NCBI GenBank assembly: GCA_020161935.1
Contig: JAIUNI010000001.1
Span: forward strand, 1,116,001 to 1,180,000
Reading direction: 5' to 3'
Length of the DNA stretch: 64,000 nt
DNA from: Chloroflexota bacterium
GTDB taxonomy: Bacteria > Chloroflexota > Anaerolineae > Aggregatilineales > Phototrophicaceae
The number at the start of each line of letters is the position of its first letter. The stretch's first letter is position 1. The translations under genes and the position numbers were made by a program. Positions 17,948-26,758 of this stretch are shown here, one piece after another. The notes beneath the pieces were generated by a model. That model saw nothing but the letters and a program-made list of their open reading frames with translations, was not told the DNA's origin and searched no databases.

Positions 17948-18567
17948 CGCCATACCACACTCGCTTCCAAAAGTTTCCGCGTCTTTTCGCGGGTTTCAGC
18001 CGGATACCCGATTGTCAACAACGCCTGTGGCTGCCAATCATCGGGTAAGTTCAATGTCGCCTTCACCACATCCGGGCAAAATAACGGGGCACACATCCAG
18101 CACGCACCCAGCCCCACATCATGCGCGGCCAGCAGAATGTTCTGACCTGCCATCGCCACACTTTGCACCGCCATCAAGTATTCATTGAGGCTGCGCTTCT
18201 CGTCACTGTAAACATCCATATCAACCATCGACAAGCACAGAACAACCAACACCGGTGATCGCGTAATCCGCGAATACGAACGCCCAGCATCCATCTCAAT
18301 CACTTCCGCCGGTACGCCGTCCGCTTGTAAATCGCGGCGCAAACGTTCACCCATCGCTTGGGCAAGCGTCTCCTTCTGCATATCTGTCTCGACCACAGCG
18401 AAACGCCACGGCTGCCGGTTATGTGCCGATGGTGACCAGATCGCCGCCTCAAGTAAACCTTCAATCACTTCACGCGGAACAGGCTCAGACCGGTACCGCC
18501 GAATCGAACGCCGCTTTAAAACCACATCACGAAAGGCATGTGTGCCGGGTTCGACCTCAGCGTTCAT
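17944..18567 (-). CDS. Nitroreductase-family protein, likely dehydro-F420-0 reductase (FbiB C-terminal type)
   Basis: FMN-binding nitroreductase fold of 207 aa. RRSIRRYRSEPVPREVIE and EAAIWSPSAHNRQPWRF are the FMN-contact segments, and LAAHDVGLGACWMCAPLF is the family's central helix. In mycobacterial FbiB a domain of this kind is fused to the CofE ligase and reduces dehydro-F420-0. Here it is a separate gene coupled by ATGA overlaps to cofE upstream and cofD downstream, so the same role is the best inference. A free-standing nitroreductase with another substrate is less likely in this setting. Confidence 0.85.
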   Translation of the reverse strand: MNAEVEPGTHAFRDVVLKRRSIRRYRSEPVPREVIEGLLEAAIWSPSAHNRQPWRFAVVETDMQKETLAQAMGERLRRDLQADGVPAEVIEMDAGRSYSRITRSPVLVVLCLSMVDMDVYSDEKRSLNEYLMAVQSVAMAGQNILLAAHDVGLGACWMCAPLFCPDVVKATLNLPDDWQPQALLTIGYPAETREKTRKLLEASVVWR

Positions 18568-19334
18568 CGGTACAAATCCTGCTCCGGTGCGCGGTACAAA
18601 TCCTTCGCCGTTCCAGCTTGGGCAGGGTAGCGCAGTCCACGCACAAGCACGATTGGTCGCCCTTCATCCGCTTCGCCCGTTAGCAAGTTTGCCGTCGATG
18701 CGACTAAATCAGCATAGCCTTGAATACTGATTTTCAACTCACGTCCGAATAAATCGGTTTTGCCACGTAGGTCTAATACGGCTGGCATCCCTGCCACGCC
18801 AATCGCGACCCCAATATTACCGACACGGAAAGGCCGCCCATGCGAGTCACTGATGATTATGCCCACGTCTGTGCCGGTCGCTTCACGCAAACGTTCGCGT
18901 ATCCGTTCAGCCGAAGCATCCGGGTCAAGTGGCAGCAGTAGAACCATATCGTCGCTGCCGTCCACATTCGACTGGTCAATGCCCGCATTCGCGCTCACAA
19001 AACCCAACCGGTGCTGAACCACCAGTACCCCAACCGATTGGCGTGAAATCTTTAAACTTTCACGTAGGACTAACTCCACAATGCGCGGGTCTTTGCGCGT
19101 CTCCCCTGCCAGCCTCTGCGCCTCTGCGCCCGGTTCGATGTTGCGGAGATCGAATAATCGACCTTCCGATTTCGAAACGATCTTCGAAGTTACGACTAAT
19201 GCATCACCTGTTTCAAGCACCATACCAAGTTGATTGAGGCTGTTCAGAATGATCTGCGGTAAATCATCGCCCTGTTGAACTAACGGGATTCCGGGCAGTG
19301 CTGTTACATTGATTGAGCTAACGAATGAATCCAC
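18564..19334 (-). CDS. cofE: Coenzyme F420-0:L-glutamate ligase CofE
   Basis: Adds the poly-gamma-glutamate tail to F420-0 using GTP. The 256 residues include DALVVTSKIVSKSEGR, ETRKDPRIVELVLRES, FVSANAGIDQSNVDG and IIISDSHGRPFRVGNIGVAIG, all strongly conserved in CofE/FbiB. The start is GTG at 19334, five bases after the stop of the F420 reductase gene; there is no strong ribosome binding site, so coupling is likely. It ends with an ATGA overlap with the reductase gene. The last residues contain a short duplication (KDLYRAPEQDLYR). Confidence 0.94.
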   Translation of the reverse strand: MDSFVSSINVTALPGIPLVQQGDDLPQIILNSLNQLGMVLETGDALVVTSKIVSKSEGRLFDLRNIEPGAEAQRLAGETRKDPRIVELVLRESLKISRQSVGVLVVQHRLGFVSANAGIDQSNVDGSDDMVLLLPLDPDASAERIRERLREATGTDVGIIISDSHGRPFRVGNIGVAIGVAGMPAVLDLRGKTDLFGRELKISIQGYADLVASTANLLTGEADEGRPIVLVRGLRYPAQAGTAKDLYRAPEQDLYR

Positions 19335-19339
19335 GATGC

Positions 19340-19999
19340 TTAAATTCCGGTAATACGAATGCCCGAATGCTTAACGCCATAGGCTTTGTTAATCCACAAC
19401 AAAACCGGGGTGAGCGCCTCAATCGCAATCGCGTTCGGCAGCAATCCCGCGTCAATGCCCTTCATGCCAGTCGCCTCGACCAGCTTAATCACGGTCGCCT
19501 TCGCTTCCGCATCGTTCCCACACACCAACACATCACAGTCAACCACATGATCGGGATCAACGAGGTTTTCGGCGCTGACGTTCTGGAACGCCGCAACCAC
19601 TTTGGTCGCTTCGCCCAACAAAGCCTGAGCTTCAAGCGCAGCCGCCTTCCCTTCCGGCAGATGAACGGTACGAACCTTCGGCGGTTGCAGTGGAACGGTA
19701 ATATCGACCAGTATCTTACCCGCCAAGCTGTCCTTCACACCCTCCAACGTGGCATGATGCGCGGTATACGGAACACTCAACACAACAATATCCGCCTGTT
19801 GAGCCGCTTCAGGATTTCCCATACCGGTAACCTGAACATCACCGAGCTTCGTGCTAAGGTCGTTGGCGTAAACCGCAGCGCGTTCAGCGTCCCGCGACCC
19901 GATGATAACCTTGTAACCCTTTAACGCCCAGCGCATCGCCAAGCCTGAACCTTCTTTACCTGTTCCACCTAAAACCGCGATTGTTTGCTCATTAGCCAT
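19340..19999 (-). CDS. npdG: F420H2:NADP+ oxidoreductase (NADPH-dependent F420 reductase)
   Basis: Transfers hydride between NADP(H) and F420 in the cytoplasm. It has 219 aa and an N-terminal Rossmann fold with IAVLGGTGKEGSGLAMRWA, the Fno/NpdG signature, then VIIGSRDAERA (NADP 2'-phosphate contact), VVLSVPYTAHH and VAAFQNVSAENL. The ATG at 19999 has AAGGAT at good spacing. It is the first of the F420 genes, 30 nt after the SsnA-like gene, so all may share one transcript. It couples the F420 pool to NADPH. Confidence 0.93.
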   Translation of the reverse strand: MANEQTIAVLGGTGKEGSGLAMRWALKGYKVIIGSRDAERAAVYANDLSTKLGDVQVTGMGNPEAAQQADIVVLSVPYTAHHATLEGVKDSLAGKILVDITVPLQPPKVRTVHLPEGKAAALEAQALLGEATKVVAAFQNVSAENLVDPDHVVDCDVLVCGNDAEAKATVIKLVEATGMKGIDAGLLPNAIAIEALTPVLLWINKAYGVKHSGIRITGI

Positions 20000-20029
20000 G
20001 AAAAATCCTTAAATGTGTAGAAATGCACT

Positions 20030-21370
20030 CTAAAGTGCATTGACGTTCGCGTTATACCGTTCCCATACTTTCGGAGCCAGTTCTAAGGCTTCTCGCGCAA
20101 TTTCGGCCTCGTTTAAGGTCAGCAACTGACGATCCAGCATCAGAATCTGCCCCTCAACAATGGTCGCCGTAACCATTGACGACTCGAAGCCGAACAAAAT
20201 ATGCCACGGCAAATTACCCGCATGTAAGGGGGTAAACGGGTGATAATCAACAAAAATCAGATCAGCCGTGGCCCCTATACTGATCTGTCCAAGTGTCGTG
20301 TTGGTAAAAAACTGTTCGGCGAGGCGTGCATTATTGTACACGGCAGCCTGAATAATATCGCTCCCATTTGCCTTTCGCGGATCACGGCTGGCAACCTTAT
20401 GCAGCAGATATGCGTCTTTCCAATCCGCCCACATATTGTTAGTAAAGCCGTCATTACCGATGCAAATCCGCATCTGTTCCGCCATCATCCGGTCGAAGGC
20501 CATCGCGCCGACCGCATTATTCATATTGGAGCGCGGCTGGTGTGTGATCCACACCCCACGATCTTGCAACAGCTTCCGTTCGGCTTCGTCAATATGGACG
20601 CAGTGTGCCGCGATTGTCTTATCTCGCCAAATGCCAAACGCATCCAATCGTTGAGCAACACGTTTTCCGCCGCGCTGGATACTATCTTCTTCGTCAGCCT
20701 CATGCTCGGCGACATGAATATGAAACCCGTCATCCGCCGCAGCAGCAGCAACACAGGCTTTTAAAGCCACATCCGATAAGGTCAAACTGGCGTGCATCCC
20801 AAACGTCGCGCCAATTCGGGCTGACCGTTTCGACCGCATAAAGCGTATATTCTCGGCAATGCCCGCGTGCATTTTCGCCTCGCCATCACGGTCAGTGACC
20901 TCGTAACACAGCACAGCCCGTAGACCCGCTTCTTCAACCGCATCCGCGATGACATCCAAACTCCCCTCAATGAAGTTGGGGCTGGCATGATGGTCGATGA
21001 GCGTTGTTGTCCCGTGTTTAACCGCGTCAGCCAATGACACTAAGGTACTTGCCCGTACCGTTTCGCGATCAAGCGCTTTATCGAGAGGCCACCACAAACG
21101 CTGGAGGATTTGAGGGAAGTTTTCCGGTGCAGCGCCGGGTATCGCCATCCCGCGTGCGTATGCGCCGTAGAAATGGGTATGGGCGCAGATGTTACCGGGC
21201 ATCACCAACTGCCCTTTCGCGTCTACCCGTTGTGCTTGCGGATATAGCGCGATCAAATCTTGGGAACGCCCAATGGCCGCTATCTTGCCCTGCTCAATAT
21301 AAATAGCATGGTCGGAGAAAATCTGGTTCGGCTCACCCCAAGTCACAACCGTCGCGTTTGTAATCAGCAC
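20030..21370 (-). CDS. ssnA: SsnA-like aminohydrolase of the purine/selenium cluster
   Basis: Metal-dependent amidohydrolase of 446 aa, close to the usual SsnA length. Metal-site segments are visible: NICAHTHFYGAYARG (HxH), GFHIHVAEHEADEED, TIAAHCVHIDEAE and CIGNDGF. TTTLIDHHASPNF and LCYEVTDRDGE are specific to the SsnA group within the guanine deaminase/chlorohydrolase superfamily. The start is GTG at 21370. In E. coli and gut Firmicutes ssnA belongs with ygeW, ygeY and xdhD in anaerobic urate degradation; here it sits between the F420 genes and the divergent adenine deaminase. The substrate is probably a purine ring-opening intermediate. Guanine deaminase is an alternative. Confidence 0.87.
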   Translation of the reverse strand: MLITNATVVTWGEPNQIFSDHAIYIEQGKIAAIGRSQDLIALYPQAQRVDAKGQLVMPGNICAHTHFYGAYARGMAIPGAAPENFPQILQRLWWPLDKALDRETVRASTLVSLADAVKHGTTTLIDHHASPNFIEGSLDVIADAVEEAGLRAVLCYEVTDRDGEAKMHAGIAENIRFMRSKRSARIGATFGMHASLTLSDVALKACVAAAAADDGFHIHVAEHEADEEDSIQRGGKRVAQRLDAFGIWRDKTIAAHCVHIDEAERKLLQDRGVWITHQPRSNMNNAVGAMAFDRMMAEQMRICIGNDGFTNNMWADWKDAYLLHKVASRDPRKANGSDIIQAAVYNNARLAEQFFTNTTLGQISIGATADLIFVDYHPFTPLHAGNLPWHILFGFESSMVTATIVEGQILMLDRQLLTLNEAEIAREALELAPKVWERYNANVNAL

Positions 21371-21477
21371 GTTATTTTGCCTTGCTCGATCAGTTTAATC
21401 GCCCATCAAAATGGGTAGTGTAACGCATCAAGCGCTGATCTTCATCATCATTCTGAATACAATTCGTTACGCCCGTT

Positions 21478-21505
21478 TTGAACTCGACCGACATCATGCT
21501 ACACT
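21478..21505 (+). promoter_or_regulatory. Promoter of the adenine deaminase operon
   Basis: TTGAAC (21478-21483), a 16-nt spacer and TACACT (21500-21505). Transcription would start near 21512, about 19 nt before the ATG, whose ribosome binding site GAGGGA is at 21519-21524. The 160-bp interval also holds the start of the divergent ssnA gene. Confidence 0.55.
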
Positions 21506-21530
21506 CGCATAAAACCATGAGGGAACGATT

Positions 21531-23237
21531 ATGACAATAGTTGACCGGTTAGCCGCAGCGCGAGGTGATGCCCCTGCCGATGTAGCACTCCGCAACGCCA
21601 TGCTTGTTAATGTCTGGTCAGGTGAAATCTACGCGACTGATATTATCGTCCACGAAGGGCGAATAATCGCGCTGGGCAGCGGCTATACGGCAAAAACCGA
21701 AATCGACATCGGTGGCCGTTACGTCTGTCCGGGCTTCATTGATGCCCACGTTCATATCGAAAGCAGTCTGTGTACACCGCCTGAGTTTGCCCGCGCCGTC
21801 GTTCCACATGGGGTAACCAGTGTTGTAACCGACCCGCATGAGATTGCAAATGTCCTCGGTATTCAGGGCATCGAGTTTATGCTCGAACGGGCAAAAGACG
21901 GGCCGCTAAACGTTTTCGTTAATGCGCCAAGCTGCGTACCCGCAACCGAGATGGAAACCAGCGGCGCACGGCTAGAAGCTGATGATCTCGCGCCTCTGTT
22001 AAATAATTCGTGGGTAACCGGTTTAGCCGAAGTCATGAATTACCCCGGCGTGATCTACGGCGACGAAGGAATGCTCGACAAACTAGACCGTTTCCAGTCG
22101 CGCGTCATTGACGGTCACTGTCCGGCAATCACAGGCAAGCCGCTGAACGCTTATGTCACCGCAGGCATCGGTAGTGAACACGAATGTACGACCGTTGAAG
22201 AAGCACGGGAAAAGCTGCGCCTCGGCCTCACCATTTTTATCCGTGAAGGCACAACCACCCGCAACTTACGTCCCCTGCTGCCCCTCATAACACCTCAAAA
22301 TCATACCCGCATTTGCTTCTGTACCGATGACCGCCAGCCGAACAGTCTCATGGACGAAGGCTCAATTGACTTCATGGTACGCACAGCGATTGCTGCGGGT
22401 ATTGATCCGGTGATGGCGATCCGCATGGGTACCCTAAATACGGCGCAGTACTTCCGCCTTTATGACTATGGCGTGATTGCTCCCGGTAAATGGGCGGACA
22501 TGGTCGTCTTTTCCAACTTGAACAACCTTCAAGCCGAGATGGTGTTCCGCCGTGGCGAGGTCGTTGCCGAGAATGGCGCGATGGTCACGCCGAAAATTGA
22601 ACCGCGCCCGTTCAAGTTACCTGCGTCGGTCAATCTATCCGTCGAAAATCTTGACCTTTCTATTCCGGCTTCCGAGAGCAGCATCCGCGTCATCGGTGGA
22701 CTAGGCGATCAAGTCGTGACCAATCACCTGATTCAAAAGGCTAAAATCGTAGACGGTAAAGCGGTTTCCGATACGGAACGCGACATCCTCAAAATGCTGG
22801 TTCTTGAACGCCACCACGCGACAGGCCACATCGGTAAAGGGTTCATCAATGGCTTCGGCCTCAAGCGAGGGGCATTAGCTGGAACAGTCGCGCACGATCA
22901 CCACAATTTGGTCGTTATCGGTGTAGACGACACCAGCATCCGCACCGCGATACAAGCCATCATCGAAATGGGTGGCGGCCTCGTCGCGACTGAGGGCGAA
23001 ACCGTGCTTGGCACACTTCCTTTGCCTGTCGCGGGACTCATGACCGAAATTCCACTTGAGCAGGTGCGCCGCGAATACGACGAGATGATCGCCCACGCAC
23101 AACACTTGGGTAGCGAAATGCCCGACCCATTTATGGCTATGAGTTTCATGGCGCTCGAAGTCATTCCAAAACTCAAGCTGACCGACATTGGCTTGGTTGA
23201 TGTGGAACAATTCAAAGTCGTGGATTTATTTATCTAA
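21531..23237 (+). CDS. ade: Adenine deaminase
   Basis: Converts adenine to hypoxanthine and ammonia. The 568-residue protein has the AdeC-type layout: a small beta domain, an amidohydrolase barrel with GFIDAHVHIES near residue 65, TDPHEIANVLG, ICFCTDDRQPNSL, and a C-terminal module with DHHNLVVIGVDD. The length is normal. It leads the plus-strand purine operon, 49 nt before ygeY. It links PNP-released adenine to the Mo-hydroxylase substrate pool. Confidence 0.95.
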   Translation: MTIVDRLAAARGDAPADVALRNAMLVNVWSGEIYATDIIVHEGRIIALGSGYTAKTEIDIGGRYVCPGFIDAHVHIESSLCTPPEFARAVVPHGVTSVVTDPHEIANVLGIQGIEFMLERAKDGPLNVFVNAPSCVPATEMETSGARLEADDLAPLLNNSWVTGLAEVMNYPGVIYGDEGMLDKLDRFQSRVIDGHCPAITGKPLNAYVTAGIGSEHECTTVEEAREKLRLGLTIFIREGTTTRNLRPLLPLITPQNHTRICFCTDDRQPNSLMDEGSIDFMVRTAIAAGIDPVMAIRMGTLNTAQYFRLYDYGVIAPGKWADMVVFSNLNNLQAEMVFRRGEVVAENGAMVTPKIEPRPFKLPASVNLSVENLDLSIPASESSIRVIGGLGDQVVTNHLIQKAKIVDGKAVSDTERDILKMLVLERHHATGHIGKGFINGFGLKRGALAGTVAHDHHNLVVIGVDDTSIRTAIQAIIEMGGGLVATEGETVLGTLPLPVAGLMTEIPLEQVRREYDEMIAHAQHLGSEMPDPFMAMSFMALEVIPKLKLTDIGLVDVEQFKVVDLFI

Positions 23238-23286
23238 ATGATTTTGTGGCAAAATAGGATCATTCCATTCAAACTGTGAGGCAAAT

Positions 23287-24492
23287 ATGACCGTACCGCA
23301 GGCAACCATCGACGAGATCAAATCGCGCGTAGCCGCCCAGCGCGAAGACATTATCTCCTTCCTCAAAGAATTGTGTGCCATCCCCAGCTACGACAGCCAA
23401 ATCCGCGCGGTCGGCGAACGTGCCGAAGCCGAAATGAAGAAGCTCGGCTTTGACGAGGTGTGGTGGGATCGCATGGGCAATATCGTCGGGCGGATTGGCG
23501 ACGGCCCAACCAAGCTGCTCTACGACAGTCACATTGATACCGTCGGGATTGGCGCACCGGAAGAATGGGAATGGGATCCCTTTACCGGCAAAGTGGAAGA
23601 CGGCGTGTTCTTCGCCCGTGGAGCCTGTGACGAAAAAGGCAGCACCCCCGGCATGATCTATGGTCTTGCTTTAGCCAAGCAGCTCGGCTTACTCGAAGGC
23701 GTGAGTGCTTACTACTTCGGTAATATGGAAGAGTGGAACGACGGCATCGCGCCCCATGCATTGGTTGAAGTTGAAGGTCTGAAACCCGATTACGTGGTCA
23801 TCGGCGAACCGACCAAGATGCAGGTCTACCGTGGGCATAAAGGCCGTGTCGAAATGCAAGTGTTGGCACGCGGTAAAAGCGCCCACGCTGCCAGCAACTT
23901 CCTCGGCGATAACGCCATTTACAAGCTCGTCCCGATTATTGATGCCCTCAGCAAAATTGAACCGGAATTGGGCGATGATCCATTCCTCGGTCACGGGCGC
24001 ATCACCGTCACCGATATGCACGTCAAAACACCCAGCATCAATGCCGTTCCGAACGAAGCATTGATCTATATCGACCGCCGGATTACCTTTGGCGAAGAAC
24101 CGCAGGCGGTACTAGAGCATGTCAAAGGTGTGGTCGGCGACCGGAACGACATCGAAACATCGATTCTCATTTATGACACGCCGAGCTATACCGGCTTCGT
24201 GTTCCCGCTGGACAAAATTTATCCGGCATGGGCGCTGCCAGAAACCGACCCTTATGTTCAGGCTGGCGTACAAGCGGGGCAACTGCTTTGGGGCGAAACG
24301 CTGCCAACCGGTAAATGGGATTTCTCGACCAACGGCACCTACTGGTGTGGTAAGGCGGGTATCCCCAGCATCGGCTACGGGCCGGGCAACGAAATTCACG
24401 CCCATACTGTCCTTGACCAAGTGCCGCTGGATGACGTGGTGAAGGCGACCGAATGGTATGCCTTACTGCCCGCCCTGCTGCCGAGGAAGTAG
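23287..24492 (+). CDS. ygeY: YgeY-type M20 metallohydrolase
   Basis: Peptidase M20 family amidohydrolase of 401 aa, of the group annotated as selenium-metabolism-linked YgeY. Metal and catalytic segments are YDSHIDTVG (HxD), ARGACDEKGSTPGM, FGNMEEWNDG and VVIGEPTKM; a dimerisation domain follows (GHKGRVEMQV to DRRITFGEEP), then NEIHAHTVLDQV. YgeY is thought to hydrolyse an acyclic ureido intermediate of purine breakdown. It is probably co-transcribed with ade and followed three bases later by a phosphatase gene. Confidence 0.92.
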   Translation: MTVPQATIDEIKSRVAAQREDIISFLKELCAIPSYDSQIRAVGERAEAEMKKLGFDEVWWDRMGNIVGRIGDGPTKLLYDSHIDTVGIGAPEEWEWDPFTGKVEDGVFFARGACDEKGSTPGMIYGLALAKQLGLLEGVSAYYFGNMEEWNDGIAPHALVEVEGLKPDYVVIGEPTKMQVYRGHKGRVEMQVLARGKSAHAASNFLGDNAIYKLVPIIDALSKIEPELGDDPFLGHGRITVTDMHVKTPSINAVPNEALIYIDRRITFGEEPQAVLEHVKGVVGDRNDIETSILIYDTPSYTGFVFPLDKIYPAWALPETDPYVQAGVQAGQLLWGETLPTGKWDFSTNGTYWCGKAGIPSIGYGPGNEIHAHTVLDQVPLDDVVKATEWYALLPALLPRK

Positions 24493-24495
24493 TTT

Positions 24496-24972
24496 ATGAA
24501 AATCAGTTGGATTGAGCCGAATGTATTGGCTGCCAGTCCGCTACCGATGGACGCACATGATATTCGGTCGCTGCACGAACAAGGCATTCGGGCAATCATC
24601 ACTCTGACCGAAAGTGCGGTCACGTCTCAGGGAACGATTAGCCCATCATTAATGGATAATCTCGGCATCACGAGCTTTCATCTCCCCATTGAGGATTACC
24701 TGAATCCAACAAATGAGCAGGTTGCAGAAGCCGTAACATTTATTGACCGGATGCAGGCGGAAAATAAACCGACCCTCATTCACTGTTTTGCTGGACAAGG
24801 GCGTACAGGGACGATGCTCCACGCTTATTACCTGACAAAAGGCTGGAGCCTAGATGACACTTGCAAACACGTATCCGAGATGCGCCCTCTCTGCATCTTT
24901 AAGGATTTATCGCGTGAGCAGCAGGCATTCCTGCGCGATTTCGCCGCTTCTGGTCGAACCAAGAACGTGTAA
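24496..24972 (+). CDS. Dual-specificity/tyrosine-type phosphatase
   Basis: Cysteine-dependent phosphatase fold of 158 aa. The active-site loop HCFAGQGRTGTML (Cx5R) is near residue 96, with the general-acid loop at IEDYLNP. There is no signal peptide. Its start codon is three bases after the ygeY stop and the ribosome binding site lies inside ygeY. The next gene follows after five bases, so it is in the same operon. The substrate may be a phosphoprotein, phosphoinositide-like molecule or nucleotide; the sequence does not decide. It is an unexpected member of a purine-degradation cluster. Confidence 0.85.
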   Translation: MKISWIEPNVLAASPLPMDAHDIRSLHEQGIRAIITLTESAVTSQGTISPSLMDNLGITSFHLPIEDYLNPTNEQVAEAVTFIDRMQAENKPTLIHCFAGQGRTGTMLHAYYLTKGWSLDDTCKHVSEMRPLCIFKDLSREQQAFLRDFAASGRTKNV

Positions 24973-24977
24973 CCGCC

Positions 24978-25577
24978 ATGCACCTTATTTATGTGATGCG
25001 CCACGCGCAAAGCGTTCATAACGCTGATAAGCGGATCTCCTGTCGCAGACCGGATGGTGACTTGACAGAGTTGGGTCGCGAACAAGCATTACGTGCCGCA
25101 AGCGCGTTGCAGGACAAAAATATCGGACGCATTCTGCACAGCCCGTTTCACCGCGCCGAGCAAACCGCCCGCATTATCGGAGAACGGCTGGCGCTGCCGT
25201 TCACAGAAGATGTTGACTTAGGTGAAATCAACTGCGGCGATCTGGAATGGCGATCCGATGACGAGGGTTGGGCAGACTGGTTTAAGATGTACGAGCGTTG
25301 GATGCAAGGCGACTGGAACGCGCGTTACCCCGGTGGGGAAAGCTACCGTGAAGGCTACGACCGGTTTAACCGCTGCTTACTCAGCATTGATAGTGAAGAA
25401 ACGGTGCTAATCGTGACGCACGGGGGCATCTGTACAACGGTTATCCCGTACCTGTGTGTAAACGCGGCTGCACTACAAGGGCAGCGCATTTTAGATCACA
25501 CAGGCATGATTGTGTTAGAACCCTATGGAGATGGGCGGTTTATCTGCCGTGCTTGGAACCAAGTCGATCACTTGTAA
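24978..25577 (+). CDS. Histidine phosphatase (phosphoglycerate mutase-like) family protein
   Basis: A 199-aa member of the RHG superfamily: YVMRHAQSVHN carries the phospho-accepting histidine, SPFHRAEQTARII the second arginine, a DLGEINCGDLEW acid loop is present, and VLIVTHGGI holds the second histidine. Relatives include alpha-ribazole phosphatase and broad sugar or nucleotide phosphatases. It is embedded between two phosphatase and carbamoyltransferase genes of the purine operon, so a phosphorylated pathway metabolite is possible. That is inference only. Confidence 0.87.
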   Translation: MHLIYVMRHAQSVHNADKRISCRRPDGDLTELGREQALRAASALQDKNIGRILHSPFHRAEQTARIIGERLALPFTEDVDLGEINCGDLEWRSDDEGWADWFKMYERWMQGDWNARYPGGESYREGYDRFNRCLLSIDSEETVLIVTHGGICTTVIPYLCVNAAALQGQRILDHTGMIVLEPYGDGRFICRAWNQVDHL

Positions 25578-25622
25578 CCCAAGCAGGTTTACTGGACGCA
25601 ATTTAGAGGAGAATGATGGATT

Positions 25623-26603
25623 ATGCAGACTGATTTGAGAGGTCGCGACCTCATCACCGAACAAGAATGGACACGTGAGGAAATTGATACGCTGCTCGAC
25701 GTGGCGTGGGATTTGAAGCGCAAACGTGCGTTGGGCGAACCCCATGCCCTGCTGCGCGATAAAGTGCTGGCGATGCTGTTCTTCTTTACCAGCACCCGTA
25801 CCCGTGTGAGTTTTGAAGCCGGTATGGCGCAGTTGGGTGGTCATGCCCAATTCATCGACAGTGAAACGACCCAGATTTCGCACGGGGATACGGCGATGGA
25901 AATCGGCGAAATTATTGGGCGTTACACCGACGGCATCGCGATCCGTCAATGCGATTGGAACTTTGGAAACAAATATATCCGGGATGTGGCGAAGGCCAGC
26001 CGGGTTCCGGTGCTGAACATGCAGTGTGATGTGTACCACCCCTTCCAAATTTTGGCTGACCTGATGACAATACAGGAAAAGTTCGGGCGTGACCTGCGCG
26101 GCAAGACGATTGATGTGAGCTATGCCTATGCGTCCAGCTATCAAAAACCGCTGTCCGTACCGCAAAGCCTGATCTTGTTGATGACCCGCTATGGCATGAA
26201 TGTGCGCTTGGTTCACCCGCCGGAATTCGCGTTGATGCCGGACATCGTGGAACAGGCGAAGGAAAACACCCGTAAAAGTGGTGGCTCCTTCGAGATGATG
26301 GATGATTTCAACGCCGGTTTCAAGAATGCCGACATCATCTACGCCAAAAGCTGGGGTTGCTGGATGACGACCGAGGATAAGAACGAGTCGTCGGTTATCG
26401 GCAAGAAGTACACTGACTGGATTACCGATGAGCAGCGCATGGCAACCGCGAACAAGGATGCTATTTATATGCACTGCCTCCCCGCTGACCGCAACATCGA
26501 AGTCACGGATGGGGTGATCGAAGGGCCGCAAAGTGTGGTTTACGACGAGGCCGAAAATCGACTGCACGTTCAAAAGGCTGCGATGGCATTGACGATGCGG
26601 TAA
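25623..26603 (+). CDS. ygeW: Knotted carbamoyltransferase YgeW
   Basis: Aspartate/ornithine carbamoyltransferase family, 326 aa, of the knotted YgeW group. The carbamoyl-phosphate loop reads FFFTSTRTRVSFEAGMAQLG, and the second substrate region carries YMHCLPADRNIEV. The extra YAYASSYQKPLSVPQS segment is typical of YgeW rather than OTCase. In purine fermentation it works in the phosphorolytic direction on a ureido compound, giving carbamoyl phosphate for the carbamate kinase encoded next. The ATG at 25623 has AGAGGAG about 11 nt upstream; two closer ATGs are out of frame and quickly hit a stop. Confidence 0.93.
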   Translation: MQTDLRGRDLITEQEWTREEIDTLLDVAWDLKRKRALGEPHALLRDKVLAMLFFFTSTRTRVSFEAGMAQLGGHAQFIDSETTQISHGDTAMEIGEIIGRYTDGIAIRQCDWNFGNKYIRDVAKASRVPVLNMQCDVYHPFQILADLMTIQEKFGRDLRGKTIDVSYAYASSYQKPLSVPQSLILLMTRYGMNVRLVHPPEFALMPDIVEQAKENTRKSGGSFEMMDDFNAGFKNADIIYAKSWGCWMTTEDKNESSVIGKKYTDWITDEQRMATANKDAIYMHCLPADRNIEVTDGVIEGPQSVVYDEAENRLHVQKAAMALTMR

Positions 26604-26620
26604 TCTAAACCGATTTTTGT

Positions 26621-26658
26621 AGGTTGGAGCATACCTATTTGTGCTCCGACCTGTTTTA
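26621..26658 (+). terminator. Rho-independent terminator after ygeW
   Basis: AGGTTGGAGCA (26621-26631) pairs with TGCTCCGACCT (26642-26652) over 11 bp with one G-U pair. It is followed by GTTTTAT. It ends the ade-ygeY-ygeW transcript before carbamate kinase. Confidence 0.8.
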
Positions 26659-26758
26659 TACCGAATATTAATGTCTCCTTATTGCGCCTCTAGCGTCCGA
26701 TTTTCATAATCCTCGTATACTGTAAATATCTTCTTAACTACTTAAATGAGCTTATATC

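Noticed and set aside
19090..19140. GCAGAGGCGCAGAGG-like text resembling the dispersed repeats
   Set aside because: It falls in cofE and encodes the normal conserved segment EAQRLAGETRKDPR, so the similarity is coincidental.
21371..21530. Possible purine riboswitch before adenine deaminase
   Set aside because: I saw no purine-aptamer core or three-way junction. The predicted leader is only about 19 nt.
25515..26573. Minus-strand open frame (352 codons) opposite ygeW
   Set aside because: YgeW is certain from its catalytic loops. The antisense frame has no motif.
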